DNA of 50,752 nucleotides from an uncultured Alphaproteobacteria bacterium (GCA_902518985.1 CABYIF010000005.1:1-50752); one strand, 5' to 3'; counted from the stretch's first letter, positions 1-9,155 are shown. A program made the numbers and translations. The notes: a model not told the origin generated them from the letters alone.

Positions 1-894
1 TCAATGGCTTCTACCAAAGGATCTCTTACAGTTGATGGAAAACAATATGGTGTTCCATGGGGTTATTATCAATGGGGCGTATATTACAGAAAAGATTTAT
101 TTGACCAACTTGGTTTAAATGTTCCACGTGACTGGGATGAATTTAAATGGGTTTGTGCTATGCTTAAAAAGAATGGAATTACTCCAATCACTATTGGTAC
201 TAAATTTTTATGGACCGCTGGCGGATGGTTTGATTATCTAAATCTTCGAATTAATGGTTATCAATTTCATATGGATTTAACAGCTGGTAAAGTAAGCTAT
301 GAAGATCCAAGACTTGACGCAGTTTTTGATCATTGGAGAGAATTAATTGATCCAGGATATTTCCTTGAAGATCATGCCTCTTTCTCATGGCAGGATGCAC
401 AAGCTCCACAAATCAATGGTGAAGCAGCAATGTACTTAATTGGTAATTTCTATGTACCTACTTTTGAAGCAGCAGGTATTGGTGATCAAATGGACTTCTT
501 TCAATTTCCTACAATCTATGAAGGTGTAGGCGTTGCTGAAGATGCTCCAACTGATACAATGCATATTCCAAGTGGAGCTAAAAACGTTGAAGATGCGAAG
601 AAATTCTTAGCATTTATGTCAAACAAAGAAGCTGCTACTAATTGGGCTAAAATGGGCGGTATGTTAAGTCCAAATAAATATGCTGATAAACCAACAAATA
701 GATTCTCAATAATGGGAGCTAAGATGCTCGCAGCTGCAGATGACATTGCACAATTCTGGGATAGAGACGCTAACCCGGATATGGCAGGTGCAGCAATGGA
801 AGGTTTCCAAGAATTTATGGTTAAGCCTGACCGTGAAGATAAAATTAGAGCTCGTCTTGAAAAAGAGAGAGCAAGAATTCACGGAGCATTATAA
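1..894 (+). CDS. Sugar ABC transporter solute-binding protein (5' truncated)
   Basis: The frame is open from base 1, so the gene begins upstream of the window and its signal peptide is not visible. About 297 residues remain, the C-terminal two thirds of a family 1 extracellular solute-binding protein. Typical features are a tryptophan/tyrosine-rich ligand cleft (VPWGYYQWGVYYRKDLFD near the visible start), the segment GEAAMYLIGNFYVP, and a C-terminal segment with AKKFLAFMSNKEAATNWAK. Two permease genes follow, so the protein should deliver a carbohydrate to that permease in the periplasm. The ligand cannot be read from sequence. A strong hairpin separates it from the permeases, which fits the higher expression binding proteins need. 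Family is confident; substrate unknown. Confidence 0.9.
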   Translation, partial: SMASTKGSLTVDGKQYGVPWGYYQWGVYYRKDLFDQLGLNVPRDWDEFKWVCAMLKKNGITPITIGTKFLWTAGGWFDYLNLRINGYQFHMDLTAGKVSYEDPRLDAVFDHWRELIDPGYFLEDHASFSWQDAQAPQINGEAAMYLIGNFYVPTFEAAGIGDQMDFFQFPTIYEGVGVAEDAPTDTMHIPSGAKNVEDAKKFLAFMSNKEAATNWAKMGGMLSPNKYADKPTNRFSIMGAKMLAAADDIAQFWDRDANPDMAGAAMEGFQEFMVKPDREDKIRARLEKERARIHGAL

Positions 895-907
895 ATTAAA
901 TTTTTAT

Positions 908-933
908 ATAGAGGTGTAAATCTACACCTCTAT
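908..933 (+). terminator. Hairpin between binding-protein and permease genes
   Basis: An 11-bp perfect stem (908-918 pairs with 923-933), core TAGAGGTGTA / TACACCTCTA with loop AATC, is followed by a short T run. It lies 14 nt after the binding-protein stop and 54 nt before the first permease. In ABC operons such intercistronic hairpins usually act as partial terminators or protect the upstream message from 3' decay. Which of the two applies here is inference. Confidence 0.75.
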
Positions 934-987
934 TTTCAATTATTTAAATTAAAGATTATAAAATTTATAAAAAGAGATATTAATTAA

Positions 988-1902
988 ATGACTTTTTGGG
1001 AACGTAACCAGTTAAAATTTGCTCCATTTCTTTTTCTCGCGCCAGCCATACTTATTTTTCTAATCTATGTAATTTATCCTATTTTTGACTCAATTTGGGT
1101 CAGCTTCCATGAATGGAATGGAATGGATAAAAGTGGTGTTAGAGGTAATGGTAAACCAAACTGGGAGTTTGTAGGATTAAAAAATTATATCACTCTATTT
1201 ACAGATGATGAAGAATTTTATGTTTCACTTTTTAATAATATTAGATGGTTAATATTTAGCTTACTAGCTGTTCCAATTGGATTAGCTTTAGCTCTTTTTG
1301 TTAATCAAAAAATTTTAGGTATAAGATATATAAAATCATTATTTTATTTTCCCTTTGTAATAAATGCTGTTGTTATAGGAGTAATATTTACTTGGTTTTA
1401 CAACCCTAAATATGGGGCCTTAACTCTTGTTCTAGGTTTTTTTGGTTTAGATCCTATACCAATGTTAGCAGATGAAAATTTAGCTACATATGGAATTATT
1501 ATAGCATCATTTTTTCCAGGTATAGCTTACACAATGATATTGTATATCACTGGATTGACAGGTGTAAGTAGGGAAATGATTGAAGCTGGAAGGATAGATG
1601 GCGCTTCAGGATTTACAATGTTATGGCATGTTGTTTTACCTCAATTAAGACCTGCAACTCTTATCGCTATTGTTGTGACTTTAGTTGGAGCACTTAGAGC
1701 ATTTGACTTAATTGCAGTAATGACAGCAGGAGGTCCTTGGGGTAGTTCTGAGGTTTTAGCTTATAAAATGTATCAAGAGGCATTATTTAATTTTAGAATG
1801 GGCTATGGTGCTGCTATTGCCACAATTCTTTTCCTAATAATGGATATTTATATTGCCTGGTTTTTATATCGTTTATTTAAAAACGAAAGGTCTGAAAAAT
1901 AA
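988..1902 (+). CDS. Sugar ABC transporter permease, MalF/UgpA type
   Basis: 304 aa, inner-membrane permease of the carbohydrate-uptake CUT1 group. About six hydrophobic segments are visible, the first at residues 13-35. The cytoplasmic EAA loop that docks the ATPase is clear: EAGRIDGASGFTMLWHVVLP, followed by QLRP. The ATG start follows an A-rich leader. The stop shares one base with the start of the next permease, so the two are translationally coupled and should form a heterodimer. No ATPase (MalK-like) gene is present in the window. It may lie upstream, or a shared ATPase may serve the system. Confidence 0.93.
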   Translation: MTFWERNQLKFAPFLFLAPAILIFLIYVIYPIFDSIWVSFHEWNGMDKSGVRGNGKPNWEFVGLKNYITLFTDDEEFYVSLFNNIRWLIFSLLAVPIGLALALFVNQKILGIRYIKSLFYFPFVINAVVIGVIFTWFYNPKYGALTLVLGFFGLDPIPMLADENLATYGIIIASFFPGIAYTMILYITGLTGVSREMIEAGRIDGASGFTMLWHVVLPQLRPATLIAIVVTLVGALRAFDLIAVMTAGGPWGSSEVLAYKMYQEALFNFRMGYGAAIATILFLIMDIYIAWFLYRLFKNERSEK

Positions 1903-2753
1903 TGTTTCCAACACCAATTCAAAATTATTCTTTGAAAATAAATATTGGATACAGAGTTCTACTTGTATTTACCCTTGTTATTTGGTTGTTACCACTAATT
2001 GCAGTTATGCTTACTTCAATTAGAACATTTGATGATGTTCTTGCAGGTAATTATTGGACGTTCCCAAAAGAAACCGCATTGTTTTCTAATTATGCAGCAG
2101 TTTTTGCAGATGGAAAAATGGCAGGGTTTTTTCTTAATAGTTTAATTATTACATTACCAACTGTTTTAGGAACATTATTTTTAAGTTCTCTAGCTGGTTA
2201 TTCACTTGCCATGCATCGTTTTAAACTAAATCTTTTAGTCTTTGCAATGTTTATTGCAGGAAATTTTGTTCCATATCAAATCTTAATGATACCGGTTAGA
2301 AATATCTCCATTGAATTAGGTATGTATAATAGTCATTTGGGATTAATTATTTTTCATATTGCTTTTCAAACAGGATTTTGTACTTTTTTTCTAAGAAATT
2401 TTATTAAAGAATTACCTTTCGAACTTATTGAAGCTGCAAGAGCTGATGGAGCTACAGAATGGACAATTTATAGAAAAATAATTATTCCACTTATAATTCC
2501 TGCTCTTGCGGCACTAGGTGTGTTAGAGTTTACTTTCATATGGAATGATTATTTTTGGGCTTTAATTTTGACACAAGGAGATACTGTAAAACCAATAACA
2601 GTTGGTTTAGATGTTTTAAGAGGTCAATGGACAACTGCTTGGAATTTAGTTTCAGCAGGATCTGTGGTTGCAGCACTTCCACCTGTAATAATGTTTTTCA
2701 TTTTACAAAGACAATTTATTCAGGGACTAACATTTGGTGCTGTAAAAGGATAA
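1902..2753 (+). CDS. Sugar ABC transporter permease, MalG/UgpE type
   Basis: 283 aa, the second inner-membrane permease of the CUT1 importer. An N-terminal membrane segment spans about residues 17-38. The EAA loop reads EAARADGATEWTIYRKIIIP, close to the family consensus, and the C-terminal FIQGLTFGAVKG is typical of MalG-like proteins. It overlaps the upstream permease by 1 nt (TAATG). A 38-nt gap separates it from the aldolase gene, so transport and catabolism are probably co-transcribed. Confidence 0.93.
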   Translation: MFPTPIQNYSLKINIGYRVLLVFTLVIWLLPLIAVMLTSIRTFDDVLAGNYWTFPKETALFSNYAAVFADGKMAGFFLNSLIITLPTVLGTLFLSSLAGYSLAMHRFKLNLLVFAMFIAGNFVPYQILMIPVRNISIELGMYNSHLGLIIFHIAFQTGFCTFFLRNFIKELPFELIEAARADGATEWTIYRKIIIPLIIPALAALGVLEFTFIWNDYFWALILTQGDTVKPITVGLDVLRGQWTTAWNLVSAGSVVAALPPVIMFFILQRQFIQGLTFGAVKG

Positions 2754-2791
2754 TTTGTTGCAAATAAAGTAGTAAAATATAAAAGATATTT

Positions 2792-3856
2792 ATGTCACTA
2801 ATCTCATTAAGACAACTTTTAGATCACGCAGCTGAAAACAATTATGGCGTTCCTGCCTTTAATGTTAATAATTTAGAGCAAATAAGAGCTATTATGGAGG
2901 GTGCAAAAGAACTAAATAGTCCAGTAATATTACAAGCATCAAAATCAGCAAGAAAATACGCGGGTTCAATATTTTTACAAAAAATGGTTGAAGCAGTATC
3001 TGAAGAGTTTTCAGAAATTCCAACAGTTTTACATCAAGATCATGGAGGTTCTCCGTCTGATTGTAAAGATTGTATAGATTTAGGTTTTACTTCAGTTATG
3101 ATGGATGGTTCTCTTGAAGAGGATCAAAAAACTCCTTCAAATTTTGAGTATAATGTTAAAGTTACTAAGCAAACAGTTGATATTGCGCATTCTTTTGGGG
3201 TGTCAGTTGAAGGGGAGTTAGGTTGTTTAGGATCTCTTGAAACTGGGATGGGAGAAAAAGAGGATGGAGTTGGGGCAGAAGGTGTTTTGTCTCAAGAACA
3301 ACTATTAACTGATCCAGATGAAGCTTCAAACTTTGTAAATCAAACAAATGTAGATGCTTTAGCTATTGCAATTGGTACTAGTCATGGTGCTTACAAATTT
3401 TCTAAACCACCCACAGGTGATACTCTTGCTATGGAGAGGATTAGAGAAATACACTCAAGATTGCCAAACACCCATTTAGTTATGCATGGCTCTTCATCAG
3501 TACCCAAAGAATTAATTTCTATAATAAATGAATTTGGTGGAAAAATTAAAGAAACATATGGTGTGCCTGTAAGTGAAATAAAAGAAGGTATTAAAAATGG
3601 TGTTAGAAAAATAAATGTTGATACAGATTTAAGATTAGCCTCAACAGCTGCAATTAGAAAATTTTTTGTAGAAAATCCAAGTGAATTTGATCCAAGAAAA
3701 TATTTAACTCTCTCAAAAGAAGCTATGAAAAATGTTGTAAAAAATAGACTATTAGAATTTGGTGCAGCAGGTAATGCATCTAAAATTAAGCCAAATTCAC
3801 TCTCTTTTATGGCTTCTCAATATCAATCCGGTGAGCTGACATCAATTGTTAACTAA
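2792..3856 (+). CDS. fba: Class II fructose-bisphosphate aldolase
   Basis: 354 aa, the usual length for the CbbA-type (Calvin-cycle subtype) zinc aldolase, which interconverts fructose 1,6-bisphosphate with dihydroxyacetone phosphate and glyceraldehyde 3-phosphate. Visible marks are HQDHGG at residues 81-86 (catalytic Asp83 and zinc-ligand His84), VEGELGCLG, the phosphate-binding [19 protein letters not shown], and [14 protein letters not shown] near the C-terminus. The gene sits inside an uptake and sugar-oxidation operon, directly abutting the next gene. It may therefore be the housekeeping aldolase or one devoted to the phosphorylated product of this pathway. The family is secure; exact substrate preference (fructose or a related ketose bisphosphate) is not. 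Confidence 0.92.
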   Translation: MSLISLRQLLDHAAENNYGVPAFNVNNLEQIRAIMEGAKELNSPVILQASKSARKYAGSIFLQKMVEAVSEEFSEIPTVLHQDHGGSPSDCKDCIDLGFTSVMMDGSLEEDQKTPSNFEYNVKVTKQTVDIAHSFGVSVEGELGCLGSLETGMGEKEDGVGAEGVLSQEQLLTDPDEASNFVNQTNVDALAIAIGTSHGAYKFSKPPTGDTLAMERIREIHSRLPNTHLVMHGSSSVPKELISIINEFGGKIKETYGVPVSEIKEGIKNGVRKINVDTDLRLASTAAIRKFFVENPSEFDPRKYLTLSKEAMKNVVKNRLLEFGAAGNASKIKPNSLSFMASQYQSGELTSIVN

Positions 3857-4897
3857 ATGAATAAAATACGTTGGGGAATACTTGGACCAGGTTCTATAGC
3901 TAATAATTTTGCGGATGGTTTAAGTGGATCATATTCAGGTGAATTAAAAGCCATAGCAAGCTTTAATAATAATAGAAGAAAAACATTTGGAGATAAGTAT
4001 CAAATAGAAGAAAGCTTAAGATTTAGTAATTATGATGATCTATTAAATTCAGAATCAGTAGATGCTGTTTATATTTCGACACCCCATACTTTGCATGCAG
4101 AATTATCTATTAAAGCAGCAGGAAAAGGTAAGCATATTTTGTGTGAAAAACCTGCTGCAGTAAATTTCAAGGAGGGCCAAAAGGTGATTAAAGCTGTAAC
4201 AGATGCAGGTGTATTTTACAAAGAAGGTTTTATGTATCGTTGTCATCCACAAATTCCAGCTTTACTTGAATTAATTAAAAATAAGACAATTGGTGATTTA
4301 ATTAAAATTACATCCTCTTTTGGATTTGATATGACAAAAGTTATACCTGATCATAGACTATTTAATAAGAATTTAGCAGGTGGAGCAATTCTTGATGTTG
4401 GTTTATACCCGGTTTCATTTTCTAGAATGATTGCAGGGGCTAATTTAGGAAAGAAATTTATTAATCCTATGTCTTTGGAGGCAAATGCAAAAATAGGAGA
4501 CACTGGAGTTGATGAAATTTCTTCAGCATTTATGGAATTTGAAAATGGTTTAAAAGCTGAAGCACACACTGCAATAATGAAAAACATGAATAATAATGCA
4601 ATTATTGAAGGTTCAGGTGGTAAAATTATAGTAAATAATCCATGGATGCCTGGTAAAGATGGGGGCCCATATCATTCAACCATAAGTATAATAAAAAATG
4701 GTAATGAAGAAATTAAAAATTTTAAAGGTCCAGAACATTTATTTTTCTTTGAAGCTGAACTATCAAGTCAATCAATCATCAAAGAAAAACAACAAGTTCC
4801 CCACCCAGGTATGACGTGGGAAGATACACTAAGCAATTTAAAAGTGTTAGATTTATGGAGAAAAAAAATTAACTATAATTTAGAACAAGACCTATGA
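3857..4897 (+). CDS. Gfo/Idh/MocA family sugar oxidoreductase (first copy)
   Basis: 346 aa NAD(P)-dependent dehydrogenase. The N-terminal Rossmann fold begins IRWGILGPGSIANNFADG, and the family EKP motif (CEKPA) is at residues 96-100. The C-terminal substrate domain has GGAILDVGLYPVSF, whose Asp-Tyr arrangement is typical of dimeric dihydrodiol dehydrogenase-like members. It starts on the base after the aldolase stop and overlaps the aldo/keto reductase by 4 nt (ATGA). Family members oxidise or reduce sugars, inositols or glycosides at a ring carbon. A second, divergent member lies at 6636-7760, suggesting two redox steps in one pathway. The substrate is unknown. Confidence 0.88.
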   Translation: MNKIRWGILGPGSIANNFADGLSGSYSGELKAIASFNNNRRKTFGDKYQIEESLRFSNYDDLLNSESVDAVYISTPHTLHAELSIKAAGKGKHILCEKPAAVNFKEGQKVIKAVTDAGVFYKEGFMYRCHPQIPALLELIKNKTIGDLIKITSSFGFDMTKVIPDHRLFNKNLAGGAILDVGLYPVSFSRMIAGANLGKKFINPMSLEANAKIGDTGVDEISSAFMEFENGLKAEAHTAIMKNMNNNAIIEGSGGKIIVNNPWMPGKDGGPYHSTISIIKNGNEEIKNFKGPEHLFFFEAELSSQSIIKEKQQVPHPGMTWEDTLSNLKVLDLWRKKINYNLEQDL

Positions 4898-5862
4898 TGC
4901 AATATGATAAAATAGAAGGATTAGATAAAGAAATTTCAAAACTTATTATGGGTAATGATAATCAAGTTGATTATGAACAAGCTTCAATTTTATGGGATCA
5001 TTGGATTGAAGTAGGAGGAAATTCATTTGATAATGCACATATTTATGGTGATGGAAGTATGGAAATTCTTTTAGGGAAATGGCACAAATCACGAAATAAT
5101 CTTAAAGATCTAGTTATTATTGCTAAAGGAGCCCATACACCAAATTGCAATCCAAAAAGTATTTCATCTCAATTGTCAGAGTCTTTAGATAGATTGCAAA
5201 CTGAAAGTGCCGATATTTATATTATGCATAGAGACAATAAAGAAATACCAGTTGATGAATTTATTGATGTTCTTAATGAAGAGAAAAATAAAGGGAGAAT
5301 AAAAATTTTTGGAGGCTCTAATTGGACACTTGACAGATTTAAAGAGGCAAACAATTGGGCTAAAAATAATAACAAAGATGGTTTTAGAATATTAAATAAT
5401 AACTTGGCGCTATGTAAAATGATTAATCCACTTTGGGATGGATGCGTCTCATCAAATAATCAGGATATTTTAAATTATTTATATGACTCACAAATTGCTC
5501 ATCTTTCCTGGTCAAGTCAAGGTAGAGGATATTTTTTACCTGACGAAATAACTAAAAAAATTGAAGAAGATATTACTGCCTCTGAGACTTGGAGAGAACC
5601 TGGAGCTCATTCAAGTGGACCTTTAAGTTGTTTTGATAATGAAGATAATAGAGAAAGAAAAAAAAGAGCCAATGAGTTAGCAAATAAAATGCAAACAACT
5701 GCTCAAAATATAGCAGGAGCATGGCCATTGAATTTAAATTTTCCATCCTTTGCTCTTATTGGGCCTAGAAATATAAAAGAAATCAATTCGTCTCTAAATA
5801 ATTTAGATGTTAATTTAAGCAATGATCAAGTAAATTGGTTAAACTTAATCACAAATAATTAA
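4894..5862 (+). CDS. Aldo/keto reductase
   Basis: 322 aa TIM-barrel NAD(P)H-dependent oxidoreductase. The catalytic tetrad can be placed by motif: Asp46 and Tyr51 in SFDNAHIYG, Lys78 in IIAKGAH, His112 in YIMHRD. The C-terminal cofactor region has FALIGPRN, as in family members that bind NADP through this loop. Its start overlaps the upstream dehydrogenase stop (ATGA), and the next gene follows after one base, so it belongs to the same transcription unit. It probably reduces or oxidises a sugar-derived carbonyl. I cannot assign the substrate. Confidence 0.87.
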   Translation: MMQYDKIEGLDKEISKLIMGNDNQVDYEQASILWDHWIEVGGNSFDNAHIYGDGSMEILLGKWHKSRNNLKDLVIIAKGAHTPNCNPKSISSQLSESLDRLQTESADIYIMHRDNKEIPVDEFIDVLNEEKNKGRIKIFGGSNWTLDRFKEANNWAKNNNKDGFRILNNNLALCKMINPLWDGCVSSNNQDILNYLYDSQIAHLSWSSQGRGYFLPDEITKKIEEDITASETWREPGAHSSGPLSCFDNEDNRERKKRANELANKMQTTAQNIAGAWPLNLNFPSFALIGPRNIKEINSSLNNLDVNLSNDQVNWLNLITNN

Positions 5863-5863
5863 A

Positions 5864-6634
5864 ATGAATATAAATCAAATATCCTTCCAATTATATACAG
5901 CAAGAAAATTCACACCTTATAGAAAAATATTTGAATTTATATCCTCAGCAGGAATTAATAATATTGAACTTTTTGCTCTTTCAGATTTTGATGAAAAAGA
6001 AATTAAAGACTTGCTACAGGAATTCAATTTAACCTCTTTGTCTGCGCATATAAGTTTTGAAAGTTTAGAACAAATTGAAGTAATATTAAGTAAATTAAAA
6101 TACTTGAACATAAAGTATGCAATTATTCCTGCTCCAAAAGCAATACCTGGTAAAGAATTTGAAGATTTTTTTAAATTATCTGAAGAAGAATGGATAAATT
6201 TTTCAAAAGAAATTTCTGCTAAAATTAAAATATTTAATGATAATGGATTTACACTTGGATATCACAATCATTCATTTGAATTTAATGTACTATCAAATGG
6301 AAAATATCCAATGGAATATATAATGGATGAAAATGAAAATTTAAAGTTTGAAATTGATCTTGGATGGACTGTTGCGGGAAGAGCTAATCCAATAGATTGG
6401 ATTAATAAATATAAACACCAAATAATTGCCTGTCATCTTAAAGATTTTTCTTCATCTAAAAATATGCTTGATCATAACAATCAATGCTCAATTGGAGAGG
6501 GTTTTATAAACTGGAAAGAATTATTAACTAAAATATCTGAAACTCCTTGTGAAGTTATCGCGATAGAGCATGATGATCCCAAAGATTACAAAGAATATAT
6601 AACAAAATCATTAGAATATTTATTAAATATTTAA
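5864..6634 (+). CDS. Sugar phosphate isomerase/epimerase-like TIM barrel protein
   Basis: 256 aa, AP-endonuclease 2-like barrel (IolE/xylose-isomerase-like group). Likely metal ligands and active-site stretches are GYHNHSFEF, KFEIDLGWT, IACHLKDFS and EVIAIEHDDP, which supply the usual Glu, His, Asp and Glu around a divalent metal. The length is typical. The gene is one base from each neighbour. Relatives include inosose dehydratase, hydroxypyruvate isomerase, and enzymes that cleave or eliminate from 3-keto-glycosides. With two Gfo/Idh/MocA dehydrogenases alongside, the last role is attractive but unproven. Confidence 0.85.
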   Translation: MNINQISFQLYTARKFTPYRKIFEFISSAGINNIELFALSDFDEKEIKDLLQEFNLTSLSAHISFESLEQIEVILSKLKYLNIKYAIIPAPKAIPGKEFEDFFKLSEEEWINFSKEISAKIKIFNDNGFTLGYHNHSFEFNVLSNGKYPMEYIMDENENLKFEIDLGWTVAGRANPIDWINKYKHQIIACHLKDFSSSKNMLDHNNQCSIGEGFINWKELLTKISETPCEVIAIEHDDPKDYKEYITKSLEYLLNI

Positions 6635-6635
6635 T

Positions 6636-7760
6636 ATGAACATAGGAATAATTGGTTGTGGCAATATTTCAGATACATATTTTAATTCTCAAAAAATATT
6701 CAATAATATAAATATCATTTCATGTTCTGATTTAAAAAAAGATATTTCGGATAAAAAAGCGTTAGAATATAATGTTAAATCACAAACAGTTGAGGAACTT
6801 TTAAAAAATAAAGATATAGATATTATTTTAAATCTAACTATACCATCAGCACACAAAGAGATTATAATAAAATCTATTGAAAATGGTAAGCATTGTTTTA
6901 GTGAAAAACCTCTGGCAATTAATTTTAACGATGGATTGCAAATTCAAAAGATTTCAAACGAGAAAAGTATAACTATTGGTTGTGCCCCAGATACATTTCT
7001 AGGAGCTACTGGTCAAAAAGCCCGAACGCTAATAGATAATAACGAAATTGGAAAAGTTGTCTTAGGGACATTTAATATTATGTCTCATGGGATGGAGGAT
7101 TGGCATCCAAATCCAGATTTTTTCTTTAAACCAGGGGCTGGACCCGTGTTTGATCTTGGAGTTTACTATTTAACGCAATTAATAAATCTGAATGGCTCAA
7201 TAAATAGTGTTTTTGCAACTAGTGGGACAGCATCAAAGGAAAGAATTATAACAAGTCAACCAAGAAAAGGAGAAAAAATTATTGTTGAAACACCAACAAC
7301 TTTAATGGGGGTTTTAAATTTTAACAATGGATCAAAAATACAATTTTTTTGTTCATGGGATGTTTGGAATCATACCCACTCAAACATTGAACTGTATGGA
7401 TTGGAAGGTTCAATGATTTTACCAGATCCAAATTTTTTTAGTGGCGATATAAAGGTTTCAAAAAAAAATAATAACTGGATTAAAATTAATAATGACAAAA
7501 TGTTGTTAGGTATCCCAAACTTAAGCGATATAGGTGGATCAAAAGTTGCAAATTATAGAGGTATAGGATTATCAGAAATGGTAGATGCAATTACGAATAA
7601 TAGACAACCTAGATGCTCTTTAGATTTGGCATTACATACATTGGAAGTTATGGAAGGAATAATTAAATCATCAGAGACTAATAAAATTATAAACATGACT
7701 ACTAAAACTGAGAAACCTAAAATTTTGGATGAAAATAAAATACAAAGTTTAAAAAAATAG
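6636..7760 (+). CDS. Gfo/Idh/MocA family sugar oxidoreductase (second copy)
   Basis: 374 aa. The N-terminal Rossmann motif is MNIGIIGCGNISDTYF, and the EKP motif (SEKPLAINF) is at residues 90-92. The C-terminal domain holds GAGPVFDLGVYYLTQLI, the family's substrate-binding helix with its conserved Asp and Tyr. It is clearly divergent from the copy at 3857 and has an insertion (roughly residues 195-215) with the sequence RKGEKIIVETPTT. Last gene of the operon; the convergent mlaC stop lies 4 nt beyond its own stop. Confidence 0.88.
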   Translation: MNIGIIGCGNISDTYFNSQKIFNNINIISCSDLKKDISDKKALEYNVKSQTVEELLKNKDIDIILNLTIPSAHKEIIIKSIENGKHCFSEKPLAINFNDGLQIQKISNEKSITIGCAPDTFLGATGQKARTLIDNNEIGKVVLGTFNIMSHGMEDWHPNPDFFFKPGAGPVFDLGVYYLTQLINLNGSINSVFATSGTASKERIITSQPRKGEKIIVETPTTLMGVLNFNNGSKIQFFCSWDVWNHTHSNIELYGLEGSMILPDPNFFSGDIKVSKKNNNWIKINNDKMLLGIPNLSDIGGSKVANYRGIGLSEMVDAITNNRQPRCSLDLALHTLEVMEGIIKSSETNKIINMTTKTEKPKILDENKIQSLKK

Positions 7761-7764
7761 ATAT

Positions 7765-8370
7765 TTACTCAATTATTTTTTGATAACTTTCATTATTTTG
7801 TTCAAGTAAAATTTTGTTAAATTTTGATAAATTATAATTTACATTTTTAAGCGTTGAATTAAATTCTGATCGTTTTGTGACTACTAAGGAAATATCAGCT
7901 ACTATTAAATCTATTATAAAATAACGATTTTTAGATTCCTTTACTCTCCATGTTACTACCACAGATCCAGTTTCAGAAAATATTTCCATATCAATCAAAA
8001 TAATTTGATTTTTTTGATCAATTTTTGATTTAGATAATTTATAATTTTGATCTGAATAACCTTGCATCATTGAAGCAATATTTAATGCTAAATGTCTTTT
8101 AAAGTTTTTAATATATTCTTTCTTTGTGTCATTATTGGCTGCCGCCCACGATTCTCCTGCTACAAATTTTGCTATACCCGTTCCAGCAAAATTATTATTA
8201 ATTGTTTGCTCAATCATTAAAAATCTATTTTCGTTAGGTAGTTCTTTGTTTTGATATGCCATTAATATTTTATCAATTTCATTTTTTAACCAATTAGACG
8301 GTTCGTCTGCAAATAGTTGATTAGGAATTAAAAAAAAAATTATTATTACAAAATAGTAATATAATTTCAT
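7765..8370 (-). CDS. mlaC: MlaC/Ttg2D family periplasmic phospholipid-binding protein
   Basis: 201 aa with an N-terminal signal peptide (about residues 1-21, ending QLFA-DEP). The body shows the Tol_Tol_Ttg2 pattern: a helical N-terminal part, then the MlaC segment YSDQNYKLSKSKI with following strands and VVTWRVKES. The protein shuttles phospholipids across the periplasm between the outer-membrane MlaA complex and the inner-membrane MlaFEDB transporter. Its start overlaps the mlaA stop by one base, so MlaA and MlaC are coupled. The transporter genes mlaBDEF are not in the window. Confidence 0.82.
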   Translation of the reverse strand: MKLYYYFVIIIFFLIPNQLFADEPSNWLKNEIDKILMAYQNKELPNENRFLMIEQTINNNFAGTGIAKFVAGESWAAANNDTKKEYIKNFKRHLALNIASMMQGYSDQNYKLSKSKIDQKNQIILIDMEIFSETGSVVVTWRVKESKNRYFIIDLIVADISLVVTKRSEFNSTLKNVNYNLSKFNKILLEQNNESYQKIIE

Positions 8371-9155
8371 TATTCGAATTCAATGCTGATGAGAGGCAAT
8401 GGGGTTAGCTCATCATCATTTGTATTATTTATTGCTGCTTTTCTATTTTGATAATAAGAGCTTCTTACTGCAGCATAATAATCTACAGAATTATCTCTAA
8501 GTGCATTTACCTCATCAATAATCTTTGATCTTTGATCTACAGCGTTTGCAGCTGTTCTCATTGGAACTATCCAAGCCTCACCTTCACTTACAACGTAAGC
8601 GTTTATTGGATCAGTCATCATTGTCATGACCATTCCAGTTGTATCTCTTAAATTTGATGGTCCAAAAAGAGGTAGAACAATGTAAAAGCCATCTCCAACA
8701 CCCCAAGTTGCAAGTGTTTGACCAAAATCTTCTTCTTTTTCATCAAGACCTATCTTATCTGCTACATCAAATAAACCAAACACTCCAACTGTACTATTAA
8801 CCAAGAATCTCCCTGTAGACTGAACTGCATTCCCGCCTTGTCCTTGAAGAATTTGATTAACTACTACCAAGGGGGCTCTTAAGTTACTCAAAAAATTACT
8901 AATACCACTTTGTATAGGAGAGGGTAATTTTTTATATCCTTTTGCAATAGGCTCAAGCACTATTCTATCAGCTGCGTTATTAAAGGTAAAAATTGCTCTA
9001 TTAATAGGTTCTATTGGATCATAAACTTCATCTTCAACTTTGGTGGTTGCAAAATCATCTGGTTCAGTATTTACTTGGTCAGATGCGGCACCAAATAACA
9101 CATTTGAATTTAATGAAAATATTATAAAAAAAATTATATAAAATTTATTTTTCAT
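8370..9155 (-). CDS. mlaA: MlaA/VacJ family outer-membrane lipid asymmetry protein
   Basis: 261 aa. The family core is well kept: DPIEPINRAIFTFNN near residue 46, then RFLVNSTVGVFGLFDVA, EDFGQTLATWGVGDGFYIVLPLFGPSNLRD, and a C-terminal DPINAY stretch. MlaA sits in the outer membrane and removes mislocalised phospholipids from the outer leaflet, passing them to MlaC (next gene). The N-terminus looks like a cleavable signal peptide (FSLNSNVLFGAAS) but has no cysteine, so the lipobox of classical VacJ lipoproteins is missing. Promoters for this gene and uvrD must lie in the 70-nt divergent gap. Confidence 0.9.
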   Translation of the reverse strand: MKNKFYIIFFIIFSLNSNVLFGAASDQVNTEPDDFATTKVEDEVYDPIEPINRAIFTFNNAADRIVLEPIAKGYKKLPSPIQSGISNFLSNLRAPLVVVNQILQGQGGNAVQSTGRFLVNSTVGVFGLFDVADKIGLDEKEEDFGQTLATWGVGDGFYIVLPLFGPSNLRDTTGMVMTMMTDPINAYVVSEGEAWIVPMRTAANAVDQRSKIIDEVNALRDNSVDYYAAVRSSYYQNRKAAINNTNDDELTPLPLISIEFE

